Shown: positions 7,448-16,102 of the stretch, one piece after another
Layout of the letters: every line of letters begins with the position of its first letter
Position numbering within the stretch: position 1 is the stretch's first letter
Assembly (NCBI GenBank): GCA_900551295.1
Contig: URVJ01000003.1
Location: 1-64,000 of the forward strand
Source: an uncultured Eubacteriales bacterium
Lineage (GTDB): Bacteria > Bacillota > Clostridia > Oscillospirales > CAG-382
DNA: 64,000 nucleotides
Reading direction: 5' to 3'
Position numbers and translations under genes: made by a program
Notes under the pieces: model-generated
What the model was told of the DNA's origin: nothing
Seen by the model: only the letters and a program-made list of their open reading frames with translations
Databases searched by the model: none

Positions 7448-8552
7448 TTTCGTTTGCTCCTTTCGCAAATTTACTTATTACTTTTCTTGCAGCACGGTGC
7501 ACCTCTTTAAGGTGTAACACCCTTGCAATATTCCTTGAGTTTGTGTGCTTGAAATAACCACGGTATGAAACGAGCCGCCGGGCATTTTGCAGGTATATGG
7601 GTAAACCGGCCACCATACGCCGCCACGCTCTCAAAAGGGCACGGCGTGCCCGTACAAAGGTGCGGGCTCTTATCGTGGTGCACTCTTTACTCACCACATA
7701 CCCCATCATATCCGGCGGCTCTTTCGCCGTCTGCTTTAAGTTGTGGTTTGGCTTGATATGCAAACCTAACTGCGTAAGCATATACTCCTCAAGGGCTTTG
7801 CCTGCGGCTTTCGCATTGTGCTTTGAGGCGGCAAAAATAATAATGTCATCCATAAAAACAAGTATGTGGGCAACAAGGTTTTGCCGCTTGCCTCTGCGTG
7901 TCTTATACAGCCTTTCGGTCGCAAAGTGGTACGCATAGCTTATAACATAATTGCAAAGCCATTGGCTCAAAAAGCTGCCTATGGAAAGCCCCTCCTCGTA
8001 TGTACCGACAAGGGCAAGCACAAACCATATAAGCGTGGGGTTTTTGCGAATATCACGCCCAAGCAGCTTGCGGATGGTGCGGTGTCCTATGCTTTCAAAG
8101 CAATGCCGCACATCCATTTTGTCATAGTATTTGGCGCCTTTGGGATCTTTGCGGATCCATTTCTCAAGCACCTTTTTACCGTAAACTTGGCCTCGCTCCG
8201 GTATGCTTGCACATTGGAACGGGCCAACCTTTGCTTTTAACATAGGCATAAGAGCATACACGGCAACATAATTCATACATTGCTGCATCGCACTTTCAAT
8301 GCCAAGCCTGCGGAGCTTTCCGCTGCTTTTATCCACCCGGTCACGATAATGTATAGGCGGTAAGGCAAGATCACGGGCTTTTATGCGCTCCGTGATCTCA
8401 ACCGCAATGCCGTGGGCGCCGCCGTGCCGAGCCATCAACCGCTTAAAACCCGGTCGGTTTCTTTTGCTTGGATCGGTTACGCACAGCGTTACCCACGGCT
8501 CTATAACAGAGGGATCTGTTATATCAACATTTTTGCAATAGGTTTTTATAAT
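7380..8552 (-). CDS. Diversity-generating retroelement reverse transcriptase
   Basis: About 390 aa. Motifs: KMDVRHCF with the first catalytic Asp (about residue 147), IGSFLSQ (191-197), where DGR enzymes carry SQ, and FMDD (233-236) with the catalytic pair; Phe replaces the usual Tyr. The frame is open upstream of the first common start codon (TTG/ATG, 8438/8435). It continues through DITDPSVIEPWV, which looks like the conserved N-terminus of phage DGR enzymes. The only well-placed start is ATT at 8552, 6 bp after AAGGAGG, so a rare AUU start is proposed. No separate Avd accessory gene is visible. It copies the template RNA with adenine errors into the fibre gene. Confidence 0.92.
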   Translation of the reverse strand: MIKTYCKNVDITDPSVIEPWVTLCVTDPSKRNRPGFKRLMARHGGAHGIAVEITERIKARDLALPPIHYRDRVDKSSGKLRRLGIESAMQQCMNYVAVYALMPMLKAKVGPFQCASIPERGQVYGKKVLEKWIRKDPKGAKYYDKMDVRHCFESIGHRTIRKLLGRDIRKNPTLIWFVLALVGTYEEGLSIGSFLSQWLCNYVISYAYHFATERLYKTRRGKRQNLVAHILVFMDDIIIFAASKHNAKAAGKALEEYMLTQLGLHIKPNHNLKQTAKEPPDMMGYVVSKECTTIRARTFVRARRALLRAWRRMVAGLPIYLQNARRLVSYRGYFKHTNSRNIARVLHLKEVHRAARKVISKFAKGANENGNKSVLHRTPGQYQVYEPALG

Positions 8553-8754
8553 CTCATCCCTCCTTAAAATCGTATGGTTGAGCTCAAGGGCTTTCGGTTT
8601 ATCTACTAACCCCCACGGCGGCCATATACCGCCGAGCCGTTTTCACGGTGCCGGTTTAATCTCAATTTTCGGCAGTTAGCCGAGGCAGGCGTTGCCGCCT
8701 GGGTGCTTTAACACCAGATGTACTGCGTAATAAATAAATTTTATGATACCATAA
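8553..8754 (-). ncRNA. DGR noncoding spacer between template repeat and reverse transcriptase
   Basis: No coding frame. It contains inverted repeats such as CAGGCG-TTGC-CGCCTG (near 8690) and GGCGG...CCGCC (near 8630). In known DGRs the spacer beside the template repeat is part of the template RNA and is needed for priming, so this stretch probably belongs to that RNA. The RNA ends cannot be placed from sequence. Confidence 0.55.
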
Positions 8755-8858
8755 GCGCGGGCCGCAATGTTCCAGTTGGCAGTGCCGAGGCCATTGTTCA
8801 GATTAGCACAGGCAAAACCACTGTTGCCCCTATTGTCCAGATTACCAAAAGCCTGCCA
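8755..8858 (-). repeat. DGR template repeat (TR)
   Basis: 104 bp, matching 8975-9078 with an offset of 220. On the minus strand it holds 22 adenines. 19 of these are substituted in the variable repeat while none of the other 82 positions differ. Read in frame it is rich in AAC/AAT codons (NLDNRGNS, ANLNNGL, NWNIAAR), the hallmark of templates that let adenine mutagenesis reach many residues. Confidence 0.95.
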
Positions 8859-8901
8859 GGATAGGACAAACGGCACGAGGGTCCACAGTACACCCCTTAC
8901 T

Positions 8902-8919
8902 GAGGGGCTACCGCCCCTC
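8902..8919 (-). promoter_or_regulatory. Hairpin downstream of the variable repeat (DGR target-recognition element)
   Basis: Perfect 7-bp stem GAGGGGC / GCCCCTC with a 4-nt loop (GGTA on the coding strand), lying after the stop of the variable fibre gene and before the template repeat. Known DGR targets have such a stem of about 7-10 bp with a tetraloop just downstream of the variable repeat, needed for homing. A second small inverted repeat (CGCCGG...CCGGCG) covers the stop codon region. Confidence 0.7.
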
Positions 8920-8931
8920 TTATACGCCGGC

Positions 8932-10692
8932 CTACGCCGGCGTAAATTCACCCCGGTTGCCACCGGAGCCACACGCGCGGGCCGCAAAGTGCCAGTAGGC
9001 AGAGCCGAGGCCATCGGCCAGACCAGCACAGGCAAAACCACAGACGCCCCAAAAGCCCAGACCACCAAAAGCCAGCCATTCACGCCAGCCGGTAGTTGCT
9101 GCACCGTCACGGTAAACGGCTGCACGGTAGCCGGTAGTGGAGGAGCCTGCAAAGGTCTGTGCAAGCATATATGCCTCCTGGTTGTTCGCATCCCAGTTAA
9201 GCTCTGCGATGTATTTCCACGCCGCATCCGTTTCCTTTGGAATAGTACCAATCGTTACGGGGTTTGTACCGCTGCTGCTTGTCTTAATGTCAGCCGCCTT
9301 GCGGTTAATGTACACGGTGTACTTTTCGGCATCCTCATAAAGGGTGGTATCGCCGGGCACCTCGTATGCACCTACCATAACCTCAATGCCCTGGATCTTG
9401 CAGGGCTCTTTGCCGGAGGTGTTGTTTGTCGGGCTGCCGTCATTACCGAGCACATCGTCTGTGCTGCCGGTCTGCCACGGGTGCGCCACAATGTAGGTGG
9501 CGGTTGTGGTGTTAAAGGGTGTTTCGGTGTCGAGGTTTACAGCCTTATATGCCGTGCCGTCCACCGTTACATCCTCAATGCTCAAAATCCTTGTAATATC
9601 GCACACATCGTATGTGGTTGCTTTTGCACGGTCATTTGTGCTGCCGAGCGATACGCAGCTGCCTACCACAAAATAAGCGCCCTGTGCAGTGGTAAGCAAC
9701 ACACGGGTAACGCCCGTTTCGGCGGCCGCCGCTGTGTATGTGGTTGAATAACTGCGGCAGCCCGTCATTACCTGCGCCGAGCCAAGCGTTGCATATTTAA
9801 TCTCAAGCATAAGCTGGATAAAAGCAATATCGCAAAGGCTGGAGCCGCAGTATTGGTTGCCCCATTCACGCCACTTGGCGATCTGCCCATTAAAGCTGAT
9901 CGAGGTTGAGCCAGTGGAGCCGCTGCGGTATGTTGCGGGCTGTACGCCGGAAACGCTGGAAAGCAGCCCAGCCGAGTTATAGCCGGCCGCATACTTGGCG
10001 TGTACCACAAAGCCACGCACGGTGTTATCAGCCGCACGCACAGCCTCCGGCAAGGGCTTAAAGCCTGTTGCCTCGGTGGCTCTGTATTCAACCTTTTTGG
10101 TGGTGTCGGTCGAGGTACGGCGTACCCAGCCGGTCATCTGCATAACGCCCACAAGGGAGTTTGCAGGTGCGGAGGAAAAGCCGCCGTAAATACCCTTGAT
10201 GGCAAGGATAACAGGCTCAAGGGTTGTGCTGTCAATGGTATAATTGACATCAAAGCACGCAAACAGCGGGAGCGTTTTGTAATCGTCCGTGCCCGCCACC
10301 GTCTTTGTGGACGGGGTGCAGGTAAGATCCGCATTTGCGTCCTGCTTTTCGCCAATAGGCGAGTTGCTGCTTGAATATTTGTAAAACTGTGATGTGTATG
10401 TGCCGCTTACTGATTTTGCCGCCGCTGTAAAAAAGCGGTTGCAAATATTCGTGAGGCTGTCATAGTCTGCATTTGCCTCCACAAACGCCTTGAGGGCGTT
10501 TGCAACCCCAAGCTGTGTAATAAGGCTCGGAATAATAAAAAGGTCATTTGCGCCGTTACCACGCACATCATTGATAGGGAAACGGTAAAGGGCCTGCTGC
10601 CCGCTGCCGTTGTCCTGGATGCCGAGCACATAGGCATCTTTGCTTACGCTACTCGGTACCGGCTTTTGTGTTACCGGAATTGTATTAGCCAT
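8932..10692 (-). CDS. Variable tail fibre/receptor-binding protein, DGR target
   Basis: 586 aa. The N-terminal half is probably the virion-attachment and shaft part. The C-terminus ends in a C-type-lectin-like fold of the DGR type (WREWLAFGG, GFACAGLADGLGSAYWHFAAR). Residues about 539-573 are encoded by the variable repeat, followed by a 13-residue constant tail. The protein likely binds the host surface, and its tip is diversified by the neighbouring reverse transcriptase. The same WREWG pattern recurs near residue 280, hinting at an earlier lectin-like module. It follows two small tail genes in the late operon. Its ATG has a good GGAGG site. Confidence 0.9.
   Translation of the reverse strand: MANTIPVTQKPVPSSVSKDAYVLGIQDNGSGQQALYRFPINDVRGNGANDLFIIPSLITQLGVANALKAFVEANADYDSLTNICNRFFTAAAKSVSGTYTSQFYKYSSSNSPIGEKQDANADLTCTPSTKTVAGTDDYKTLPLFACFDVNYTIDSTTLEPVILAIKGIYGGFSSAPANSLVGVMQMTGWVRRTSTDTTKKVEYRATEATGFKPLPEAVRAADNTVRGFVVHAKYAAGYNSAGLLSSVSGVQPATYRSGSTGSTSISFNGQIAKWREWGNQYCGSSLCDIAFIQLMLEIKYATLGSAQVMTGCRSYSTTYTAAAAETGVTRVLLTTAQGAYFVVGSCVSLGSTNDRAKATTYDVCDITRILSIEDVTVDGTAYKAVNLDTETPFNTTTATYIVAHPWQTGSTDDVLGNDGSPTNNTSGKEPCKIQGIEVMVGAYEVPGDTTLYEDAEKYTVYINRKAADIKTSSSGTNPVTIGTIPKETDAAWKYIAELNWDANNQEAYMLAQTFAGSSTTGYRAAVYRDGAATTGWREWLAFGGLGFWGVCGFACAGLADGLGSAYWHFAARACGSGGNRGEFTPA
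8975..9078 (-). repeat. DGR variable repeat (VR)
   Basis: Partner of the template repeat. All 19 differences are A to G (8), A to T (9) or A to C (2) relative to the template strand. They cluster in the codons for the predicted ligand-binding face of the lectin-like domain. The unchanged edge GCGCGGGCCGC at 8975-8985 is the likely initiation-of-homing end. Confidence 0.95.
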
Positions 10693-10879
10693 TTGTCTTT
10701 ACCTCCTTACGGTCTGTTAAATAGTTCCTCTGTTCGTCACGGAGGATCCTGTTGTGTTCGTCCGTCAGCAGTTGAAAGCCATCGGGCGGTGTAACCACCA
10801 CATCCTTGCCGCTGCGCAGCATAAGGAGGGTGATCGGGTTGTTGTCAAGAGGGCGTGCAATTTTAGCTGCAACATTCAT
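10685..10879 (-). CDS. Small phage tail-region protein
   Basis: 64 aa from the ATG at 10879, after GAGGGG with 7 bp spacing; it overlaps the variable fibre start by 8 bp. The sequence has a compact start (MNVAAKIARPLDNN) and a Thr/Asp/Arg-rich end. No known motif. The tight coupling to the fibre gene suggests an attachment or assembly partner, but this is only context. Confidence 0.6.
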   Translation of the reverse strand: MNVAAKIARPLDNNPITLLMLRSGKDVVVTPPDGFQLLTDEHNRILRDEQRNYLTDRKEVKTNG

Positions 10880-10883
10880 ACGA

Positions 10884-11120
10884 TCACCCCTCAATCAACA
10901 GCACCCAAGTACGCTCATTTGAAAGCACATACACGGATGCGGCGCCGCCGTCCGTACTTGGTACAACAGCCGTACTGCCGGGGCGTGGTCTGTCCTCGGC
11001 CTCGGAATTTGCGCCGGTCGGCAGGTTTGCAACATCGGCTGCACTTGAGCACACATACTCTGTATAAATGCCGTGCTTGTCGGTGATGTAGTCCTTGCCC
11101 TGTTTAAGCATTGTAATCAT
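10884..11120 (-). CDS. Small phage tail-region protein
   Basis: 78 aa with AGGAGG before its ATG. Proline and glycine rich (GSTAVVPSTDGGAAS) and ending in a short beta-like stretch (YVLSNERTWVLLIEG). Similar short proteins occur next to tail fibre genes in Clostridia myoviruses. Function unknown; probably a structural accessory. Confidence 0.65.
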   Translation of the reverse strand: MITMLKQGKDYITDKHGIYTEYVCSSAADVANLPTGANSEAEDRPRPGSTAVVPSTDGGAASVYVLSNERTWVLLIEG

Positions 11121-11137
11121 TTATAAGGCCCTCCTTT

Positions 11138-12433
11138 TTATAGAATTGCAAAATAGTAATAGTTCATACCGTTAAGGTTTTGCTGTGAGTATTCGTTATT
11201 TGGGCTGTACCAGGTTACTGTGTTGCCATCCCAGGTATAATACAGCTGGAATTGTGGACCAGCCACATCGTCCATAATACCGCCGCCTCGGCTGCTTGAA
11301 ATACCACGCAGGGCAATAAAACCGCCCTGTGATCCACCTACCGTGTTACTTGATGGCATAACCACAAGCAATTTAGGTGGAGCAGAAAAGGTTAGGCTTT
11401 TCTTGTTGTTTGCGCCGTAACCTCCGGTACCGCTGTATGAGCCGGTAACGATTTTACCGAGGCCGCTATCCGCAGTTGCAAGTGCGGTGGCAAGTGCCGT
11501 AAGACTTGTGCAGCCCGTACCGCCGTAAGCAACCGGCAGGGTGCCACTCCAAGGGTTATTTATGCCTTTTGAATAAAGAGCGCCACACCAAGAGATCGTG
11601 TCAATTCCGGAGCCTGTTCCACACAGCATTTGCCCGCTGGGGAAAGTTGTCCTACCAGTGCCACCTCTTAATACGGAAAGCGTGCCGGCGTTAATATCCT
11701 GGGCATTATGCGTGTGGCTTTTTGCCGCCGCACCTACCTGCGCCGCCGTGGTGTTGTGAGGGTTGCTGCGGTTGTTCAAGTGGTCTATGAGTTTACTGAT
11801 CGCCAGCTTGATTTTACCAAACAGCGTGCTTGCCTTTTCACCGCTTACGATATTTGCAAGGGTGGTTGCCTCTGTAAAGGTCGGTACCTGGTCGCTCGGT
11901 GCAAGGTTTGGCACATTGCCGAGCCCCACCTGCTGCTTTGTAACGCTGTGCGGGTTGTTCTTGTCAGCGGTGTGCTTGTCAAAGTCCTCTTTCGAGGCGT
12001 ATACAAGTGAGCTGCTGATCGCCGCCGATACATTCTCTGCATCGCCAATAAAGATAAGGGCATCAAACTGCATTTCAAGGATGCGGTTGCCCTTGTCGGG
12101 TACATAGTCTGCGGAGCTTTCGTCCTCGTTACCGAGGGCGTATAAAATCTCTTTTGTGCTGTCATCTGGATCTTTGGCGAAAAAGCCCGCCTCCGTGATA
12201 TGAAAACCGCTTGTAATGGAGCTGTTGGAAAACTGCGCTGTAAGCGTTACATATTCCGTGCCCACCACAATTTTTGAAAGCTCAACGGTAATAATCGGGT
12301 TGGCAAGCCCCGTTGCCTCGGCAGGATCCTGTGCGGTACCGTTGCCGAGCTGAATTTTTGTAAAAGTAATGGTTTCACCCGCCAAAGCCCTTAACAAAAG
12401 GTTTTTGCCGGATGCGGTAAGTTTAGGTACCAT
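11138..12433 (-). CDS. Phage tail fibre protein
   Basis: 431 aa. The N-terminal ~150 residues match the tail-fibre attachment domain of myoviruses, with the ITSGFHITEAGFFAKD signature and a start like VPKLTASGKNLL. Collagen-like and His-rich fibre repeats follow (HTADKNNPHSVTKQQVGLGNV; SNPHNTTAAQVGAAAKSHTH), then a GGTG-repeat shaft and an aromatic tip. It overlaps the DUF2313 gene by 11 bp, the normal baseplate-to-fibre order. It probably carries a second, non-variable receptor function. Confidence 0.88.
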   Translation of the reverse strand: MVPKLTASGKNLLLRALAGETITFTKIQLGNGTAQDPAEATGLANPIITVELSKIVVGTEYVTLTAQFSNSSITSGFHITEAGFFAKDPDDSTKEILYALGNEDESSADYVPDKGNRILEMQFDALIFIGDAENVSAAISSSLVYASKEDFDKHTADKNNPHSVTKQQVGLGNVPNLAPSDQVPTFTEATTLANIVSGEKASTLFGKIKLAISKLIDHLNNRSNPHNTTAAQVGAAAKSHTHNAQDINAGTLSVLRGGTGRTTFPSGQMLCGTGSGIDTISWCGALYSKGINNPWSGTLPVAYGGTGCTSLTALATALATADSGLGKIVTGSYSGTGGYGANNKKSLTFSAPPKLLVVMPSSNTVGGSQGGFIALRGISSSRGGGIMDDVAGPQFQLYYTWDGNTVTWYSPNNEYSQQNLNGMNYYYFAIL

Positions 12434-13052
12434 TTGTGTTTACCTCCTCATAAAATACTTTGTTTTCTGCCTCCTCCATAAGCACCTTGCTGTTTTCGTC
12501 TGCAAGCAGGTTTATGTTTTCCATATCCCACTCCTCCGTGGTAAGCGTTTGCTTAATCGAGTGGCGAAAAGCCGATCCGGTGTAGTGCGGTATTTTGATT
12601 TTTGATAACAGTATCAAAGGATCAATAAGCACATTTGCGGCAACATACCGGCGCATATCATCCAATATGTGCAGGTAGTCAACCGATACCGGCAGCGATA
12701 CCCGGAGGGTGTAGTCATTTATGGTGGGCAGGGGGTTGCTTTCACCGCAGGAGGTTTTGAGCCAATTCACAAGCCAGTTGTAAGTGTAAACAACGCCATA
12801 GGTCCAGGCGGTTTTTAGCCGCTGTTTTCTGTCCTCCAGCGTGTCTGTGGCAAGCGGTACAATATTGAGCTCTTTTTCCCAAACCGTAACGCCTGCCTCC
12901 GTGGCCGTGTCTATGAATTGGTTATCCATAACGAGGTTTAAGGCATCCCACGCCGCCTCAATTTCCGGCTGCTGTGCACCCGTAATGGCGGCAAATTCCA
13001 TAACGCTTTGCAGCACCGGTGGGAGGTAATCAATCAGCTTTCTATCAAGCAT
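12423..13052 (-). CDS. Baseplate/tail protein (DUF2313, YmfQ/XkdU-like)
   Basis: 209 aa. It begins LIDYLPPVLQSVMEFAAI and contains the EKELNIVPLATDTLEDRKQRL stretch typical of DUF2313 proteins, which cap the baseplate wedge and link it to the fibres in contractile tails (Mu gp48 and B. subtilis PBSX XkdU are examples). It follows the baseplate J gene with an 8-bp overlap and precedes the fibre gene, the order seen in PBSX-like phages. Confidence 0.88.
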   Translation of the reverse strand: MLDRKLIDYLPPVLQSVMEFAAITGAQQPEIEAAWDALNLVMDNQFIDTATEAGVTVWEKELNIVPLATDTLEDRKQRLKTAWTYGVVYTYNWLVNWLKTSCGESNPLPTINDYTLRVSLPVSVDYLHILDDMRRYVAANVLIDPLILLSKIKIPHYTGSAFRHSIKQTLTTEEWDMENINLLADENSKVLMEEAENKVFYEEVNTNGT

Positions 13053-14280
13053 TTACCACACCCCCGGATGCAAGCACGGGTATGTTATCCTCGCCCAGCG
13101 TTATATTTTTGGTGTCATTGTTGAGTTTGGTGCTGCCTATATCGGCAATGTAAGCAGAGCACTCCGACAAAATACGGCTTTCAATCTGGGATATACGCAC
13201 GATCAAGGTGCCGCCCTTTTCCCAAGCCTCGGCCATTTCGTCAAAATACTTACGCACCGTGGCGTTTACCGCCGCTTTGGCATCGTTCCAGGTGTAGCCT
13301 GTTGCAAAAGTCAAGTGTGTGCTTACCGCAATGGTGGTGGGCGTGATACCCTCAACCTTTACGATATGCCCAATAGGCGCAAGCCCCAAGCCCTCGCCTG
13401 CGTTCTGTGTCGGATCAATAGCGGTTTGAACAATATCTATAAGCTCATCGGAGGGGGCAGCGTTGTTTGCTGCCATAATAACGAGCTTAACCGTGCCGCC
13501 AACCGTCAGCTTTTTGTTGAGGGCTGCCGTGTAAACGCTTGTAAGCCACGCCTTGGCATCTTTGTCCGTAATGGTGTTAATGATACCCTCGTACCAAGTT
13601 TTAACCGCTGCGGACGGGATAAGCCCGGAGGGCGGTGTGTCAGCGTTCCAGACGGGGTGCACCTTTACGGCCGCCACACCGTCAATGCCCAGCACCTTTG
13701 CTTTGTAGTCGGCCTGGTTGCCGCCAAAGGCCTGGCTCTGTACGGCATCAAGGATCCGCTGTCTAAATACCTCCGTGTCCTCCTCGTCATCGCCGGGGAT
13801 AAGCAGCTCAACCAGCTTTGCGGTGGTAAGTCCGGGAATGTACTCAATGGGGATAAGATCCCCGGCACAATCGTTTGCCGCCGAGCCTGCCGTTTCACAG
13901 GTTACTTTGTGGCTGAGGCCTGTTTCCGTGTCCTCGCCGGTCATTCGTTCCGTTACAATAAAGTTTAATTCCTCACAAGAAAAACGGGAGCCGACAGGCA
14001 CCTCAATATTAAACTCCGCACGGAACACCGCAGCACTTGCCGCTTTGGGCGAAAGTCCACGATCCTTTGCCCGTTCTATGAGGTAATCACGGGGGGCGGT
14101 GGCAATGTAGGTTGCCGTAAAAACAAAGTCAAGGCCGATGTAAAGCTGTGCAAGCTCTGCCATAGACGGAGCCACACCGTTATACACCATTGAGCCCTCC
14201 CTTTTGTCAAAGGTTGAGCTTACCCTTGCCATTGCATTTGCAAGTAAATTTTCGTAGGTTTGATCCTCAAAAAGGCTCAT
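13045..14280 (-). CDS. Baseplate J-like protein (XkdT family)
   Basis: 411 aa. Typical N-terminus (FDKREGSMVYNGVAPSMAE), the RAKDRGLSPKAASAAVFRAEF core and a long C-terminal beta-rich part. Baseplate J proteins form the wedge of contractile tails and trigger sheath contraction. The gene overlaps its neighbours by 4 and 8 bp in a tail-operon arrangement that matches PBSX xkdS-xkdT-xkdU. Confidence 0.92.
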   Translation of the reverse strand: MSLFEDQTYENLLANAMARVSSTFDKREGSMVYNGVAPSMAELAQLYIGLDFVFTATYIATAPRDYLIERAKDRGLSPKAASAAVFRAEFNIEVPVGSRFSCEELNFIVTERMTGEDTETGLSHKVTCETAGSAANDCAGDLIPIEYIPGLTTAKLVELLIPGDDEEDTEVFRQRILDAVQSQAFGGNQADYKAKVLGIDGVAAVKVHPVWNADTPPSGLIPSAAVKTWYEGIINTITDKDAKAWLTSVYTAALNKKLTVGGTVKLVIMAANNAAPSDELIDIVQTAIDPTQNAGEGLGLAPIGHIVKVEGITPTTIAVSTHLTFATGYTWNDAKAAVNATVRKYFDEMAEAWEKGGTLIVRISQIESRILSECSAYIADIGSTKLNNDTKNITLGEDNIPVLASGGVVNA

Positions 14281-14696
14281 ACATCCACCTCCTTTTTGGT
14301 TTCTATATCGCCGTAAATTGAGTGCACCGTAAAGGTTACAATAAGCGCCTTTTTGGTGCTTTCAAATTCCCAGCCGTCCACGCTGTTTATGCGGTCATCC
14401 TGGGTTAGCGCCTCGGTAATACGGCGTTTTACCTCGGACATTACAAAATCTTTTGGCTGGCCTATAAGGTCAACCAGCTCCACACCGTAGTTGTAGGAGT
14501 AAATGGGGTATTGGTAACGCTCCACCGAAAGAATTAAATACACCGCTTGCAGCAGCGCATCGGCATCCTCGGTAATGCCTTTAACCCGCCCCCGGCTTAT
14601 ATCCAGCTTGTAGGTATGGCTGGGTTGCTGTTCCATTGCAAACTCAATGAGATCAAGATCATCACCGGTCTGCGGTAAGTATGAATTATCAGCCAT
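14277..14696 (-). CDS. Baseplate protein (DUF2634, XkdS-like)
   Basis: 139 aa. The YQYPIYSYNYGVELVDLIGQ motif and the VMSEVKRRITEAL helix are characteristic of DUF2634/XkdS, a gp25-like lysozyme-fold protein of the baseplate without catalytic function. It sits between the XkdR-like and XkdT-like genes with short overlaps, as in PBSX. Confidence 0.9.
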   Translation of the reverse strand: MADNSYLPQTGDDLDLIEFAMEQQPSHTYKLDISRGRVKGITEDADALLQAVYLILSVERYQYPIYSYNYGVELVDLIGQPKDFVMSEVKRRITEALTQDDRINSVDGWEFESTKKALIVTFTVHSIYGDIETKKEVDV

Positions 14697-15168
14697 TTGG
14701 TGCCTCCAATCTGTCTAACACTATAAACTTTTGCCCGCCATCGCACCGGAGCATCAACACTTTTTCACCGGCTTTAAGCCCCAGGTGCACGGTAAACTTT
14801 TTGCGCCCCGTATAGCTGTGGCTGTGTCCGATGTTCACCCCTCCAGCATTTTCTGTGTTGCCGGAGTAACTTTCATTTCCGGAGGTTGTGCCGGAGTATG
14901 CGTGCTTATGCGTTAGGCTTACGCTGCCCAAAGCGGTGCCAGTGGTGTGATCCACGGTTTCATACACCGTGTAATCACGCACGGCGTTTGTAAGGAGCAG
15001 CTGCGATGCCGGAATAGTGATTTTTTGGTTTATGCTGATTTTGAGGGGTGATACAGAAACAACCTCACCGATTTTATAGGACATAGGATCCTTTGCATTT
15101 ACCGCCTCCACGGCGGCCTGCTTAATCAGCATTACAAGTTTTTGTGCATCAAGTGACAAAAGTACCAC
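14689..15168 (-). CDS. Baseplate protein (DUF2577, XkdR-like)
   Basis: 159 aa. It has the DUF2577 start (KLVMLIKQAAVEAVNAKDPMSYKIGEV) and a C-terminal part with a beta spike-like His-rich region (HKHAYSG, GHSHSYTG). The family builds the central baseplate spike or hub. It overlaps the XkdQ-like gene by 20 bp. An inserted Ser/Gly/Tyr/Asn-rich loop separates the two His motifs. Confidence 0.88.
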   Translation of the reverse strand: MVLLSLDAQKLVMLIKQAAVEAVNAKDPMSYKIGEVVSVSPLKISINQKITIPASQLLLTNAVRDYTVYETVDHTTGTALGSVSLTHKHAYSGTTSGNESYSGNTENAGGVNIGHSHSYTGRKKFTVHLGLKAGEKVLMLRCDGGQKFIVLDRLEAPNG

Positions 15169-16102
15169 CTCGCAATTTTAGCTCCATAAGGTGCTGCCCG
15201 TCCTTAAAACTGTGCTTTACGCTTTCCACAAGCATAAAGTTTGATACATTCATATCACCCAGCCCAAGGATAACCACAAGCAGCGTGCCCGCCCTTACCC
15301 TTGTATCACCGAGCACATTTTTTACGCTTAATGTGCGGGTTTTGGTGTTGTAGAGTTTAAGCAGGGAGGCAGCCATATTGTTAAGGTTTGTGCTGTCATC
15401 GTTCACCTTTTCGGCGTACTGCAACACACCCCACTGCATTATGGTACTGCTGCTTTTTACGGTTACGGGATCCGAGCCCTCACGAAAAAGCCGTATTTTG
15501 TTGTATGTGTTGTTTGCAATGCTTGATTTATAGTCATAATCGCCTGCGGTGTCCTCGTTTATCACAAGGCCGAGTTTCATATTTCCTATGTTGGAAAGCG
15601 TGAGCTTTCCGGCATTGTCATACAGCACATAAAGCTGTGTTGTAGCCTTGAGTGTTTCATCAAGGGCATTTTGGATAATATCAAAAAGGCTTTTGTTGTC
15701 CTCGGTACGGCTGGCAATCTTATAACCGGTGTCCTCAAGGGCTCCGGCATTCAGTCCAAAGTCCTCTGCAAGCATACGCACCACCTCGGTTGCGGTCTTA
15801 TTTTCGTACTGAAAATAATCTTTATTGTTGAGGTAGTAAAGCTGATCGTACACCGTTACCTTGATTTTCTTATTGTCGCTGCCGGATCTCGATTTTTCAA
15901 ACACAAAGCCGTAAAACATTGGCGTGCCGTCAACCGAAAAGCGGCAGGCATCGCCCTCCGCAAAATCAAGCCCATCCGTTTTGATACATTCAAAGGTTAA
16001 TTTGCCCGGCTGCCCCTTACGCTGCCACTCTATCGTTACACCGTCAACAACAGGGGGAAACATAAGGGTTGAGCCGTGCTGAATAAAAAGCTCGTAGGTC
16101 AT
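15149..16102 (-). CDS. Tail hub protein, XkdQ/gpD-like
   Basis: 317 aa. It contains EWQRKGQPGKLTFECI and the GFVFEKSR region typical of XkdQ, a late-control gpD-like hub subunit that joins the tail tube to the baseplate. It is followed by DUF2577 and preceded by the LysM protein, as in PBSX xkdP-xkdQ-xkdR. Confidence 0.88.
   Translation of the reverse strand: MTYELFIQHGSTLMFPPVVDGVTIEWQRKGQPGKLTFECIKTDGLDFAEGDACRFSVDGTPMFYGFVFEKSRSGSDNKKIKVTVYDQLYYLNNKDYFQYENKTATEVVRMLAEDFGLNAGALEDTGYKIASRTEDNKSLFDIIQNALDETLKATTQLYVLYDNAGKLTLSNIGNMKLGLVINEDTAGDYDYKSSIANNTYNKIRLFREGSDPVTVKSSSTIMQWGVLQYAEKVNDDSTNLNNMAASLLKLYNTKTRTLSVKNVLGDTRVRAGTLLVVILGLGDMNVSNFMLVESVKHSFKDGQHLMELKLRGGTFVT

Noticed and set aside
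8676..9251. Minus open frame spanning both DGR repeats
   Set aside because: It runs through the template repeat and out of frame with the fibre; useful only to see the Asn-rich template, not a gene.
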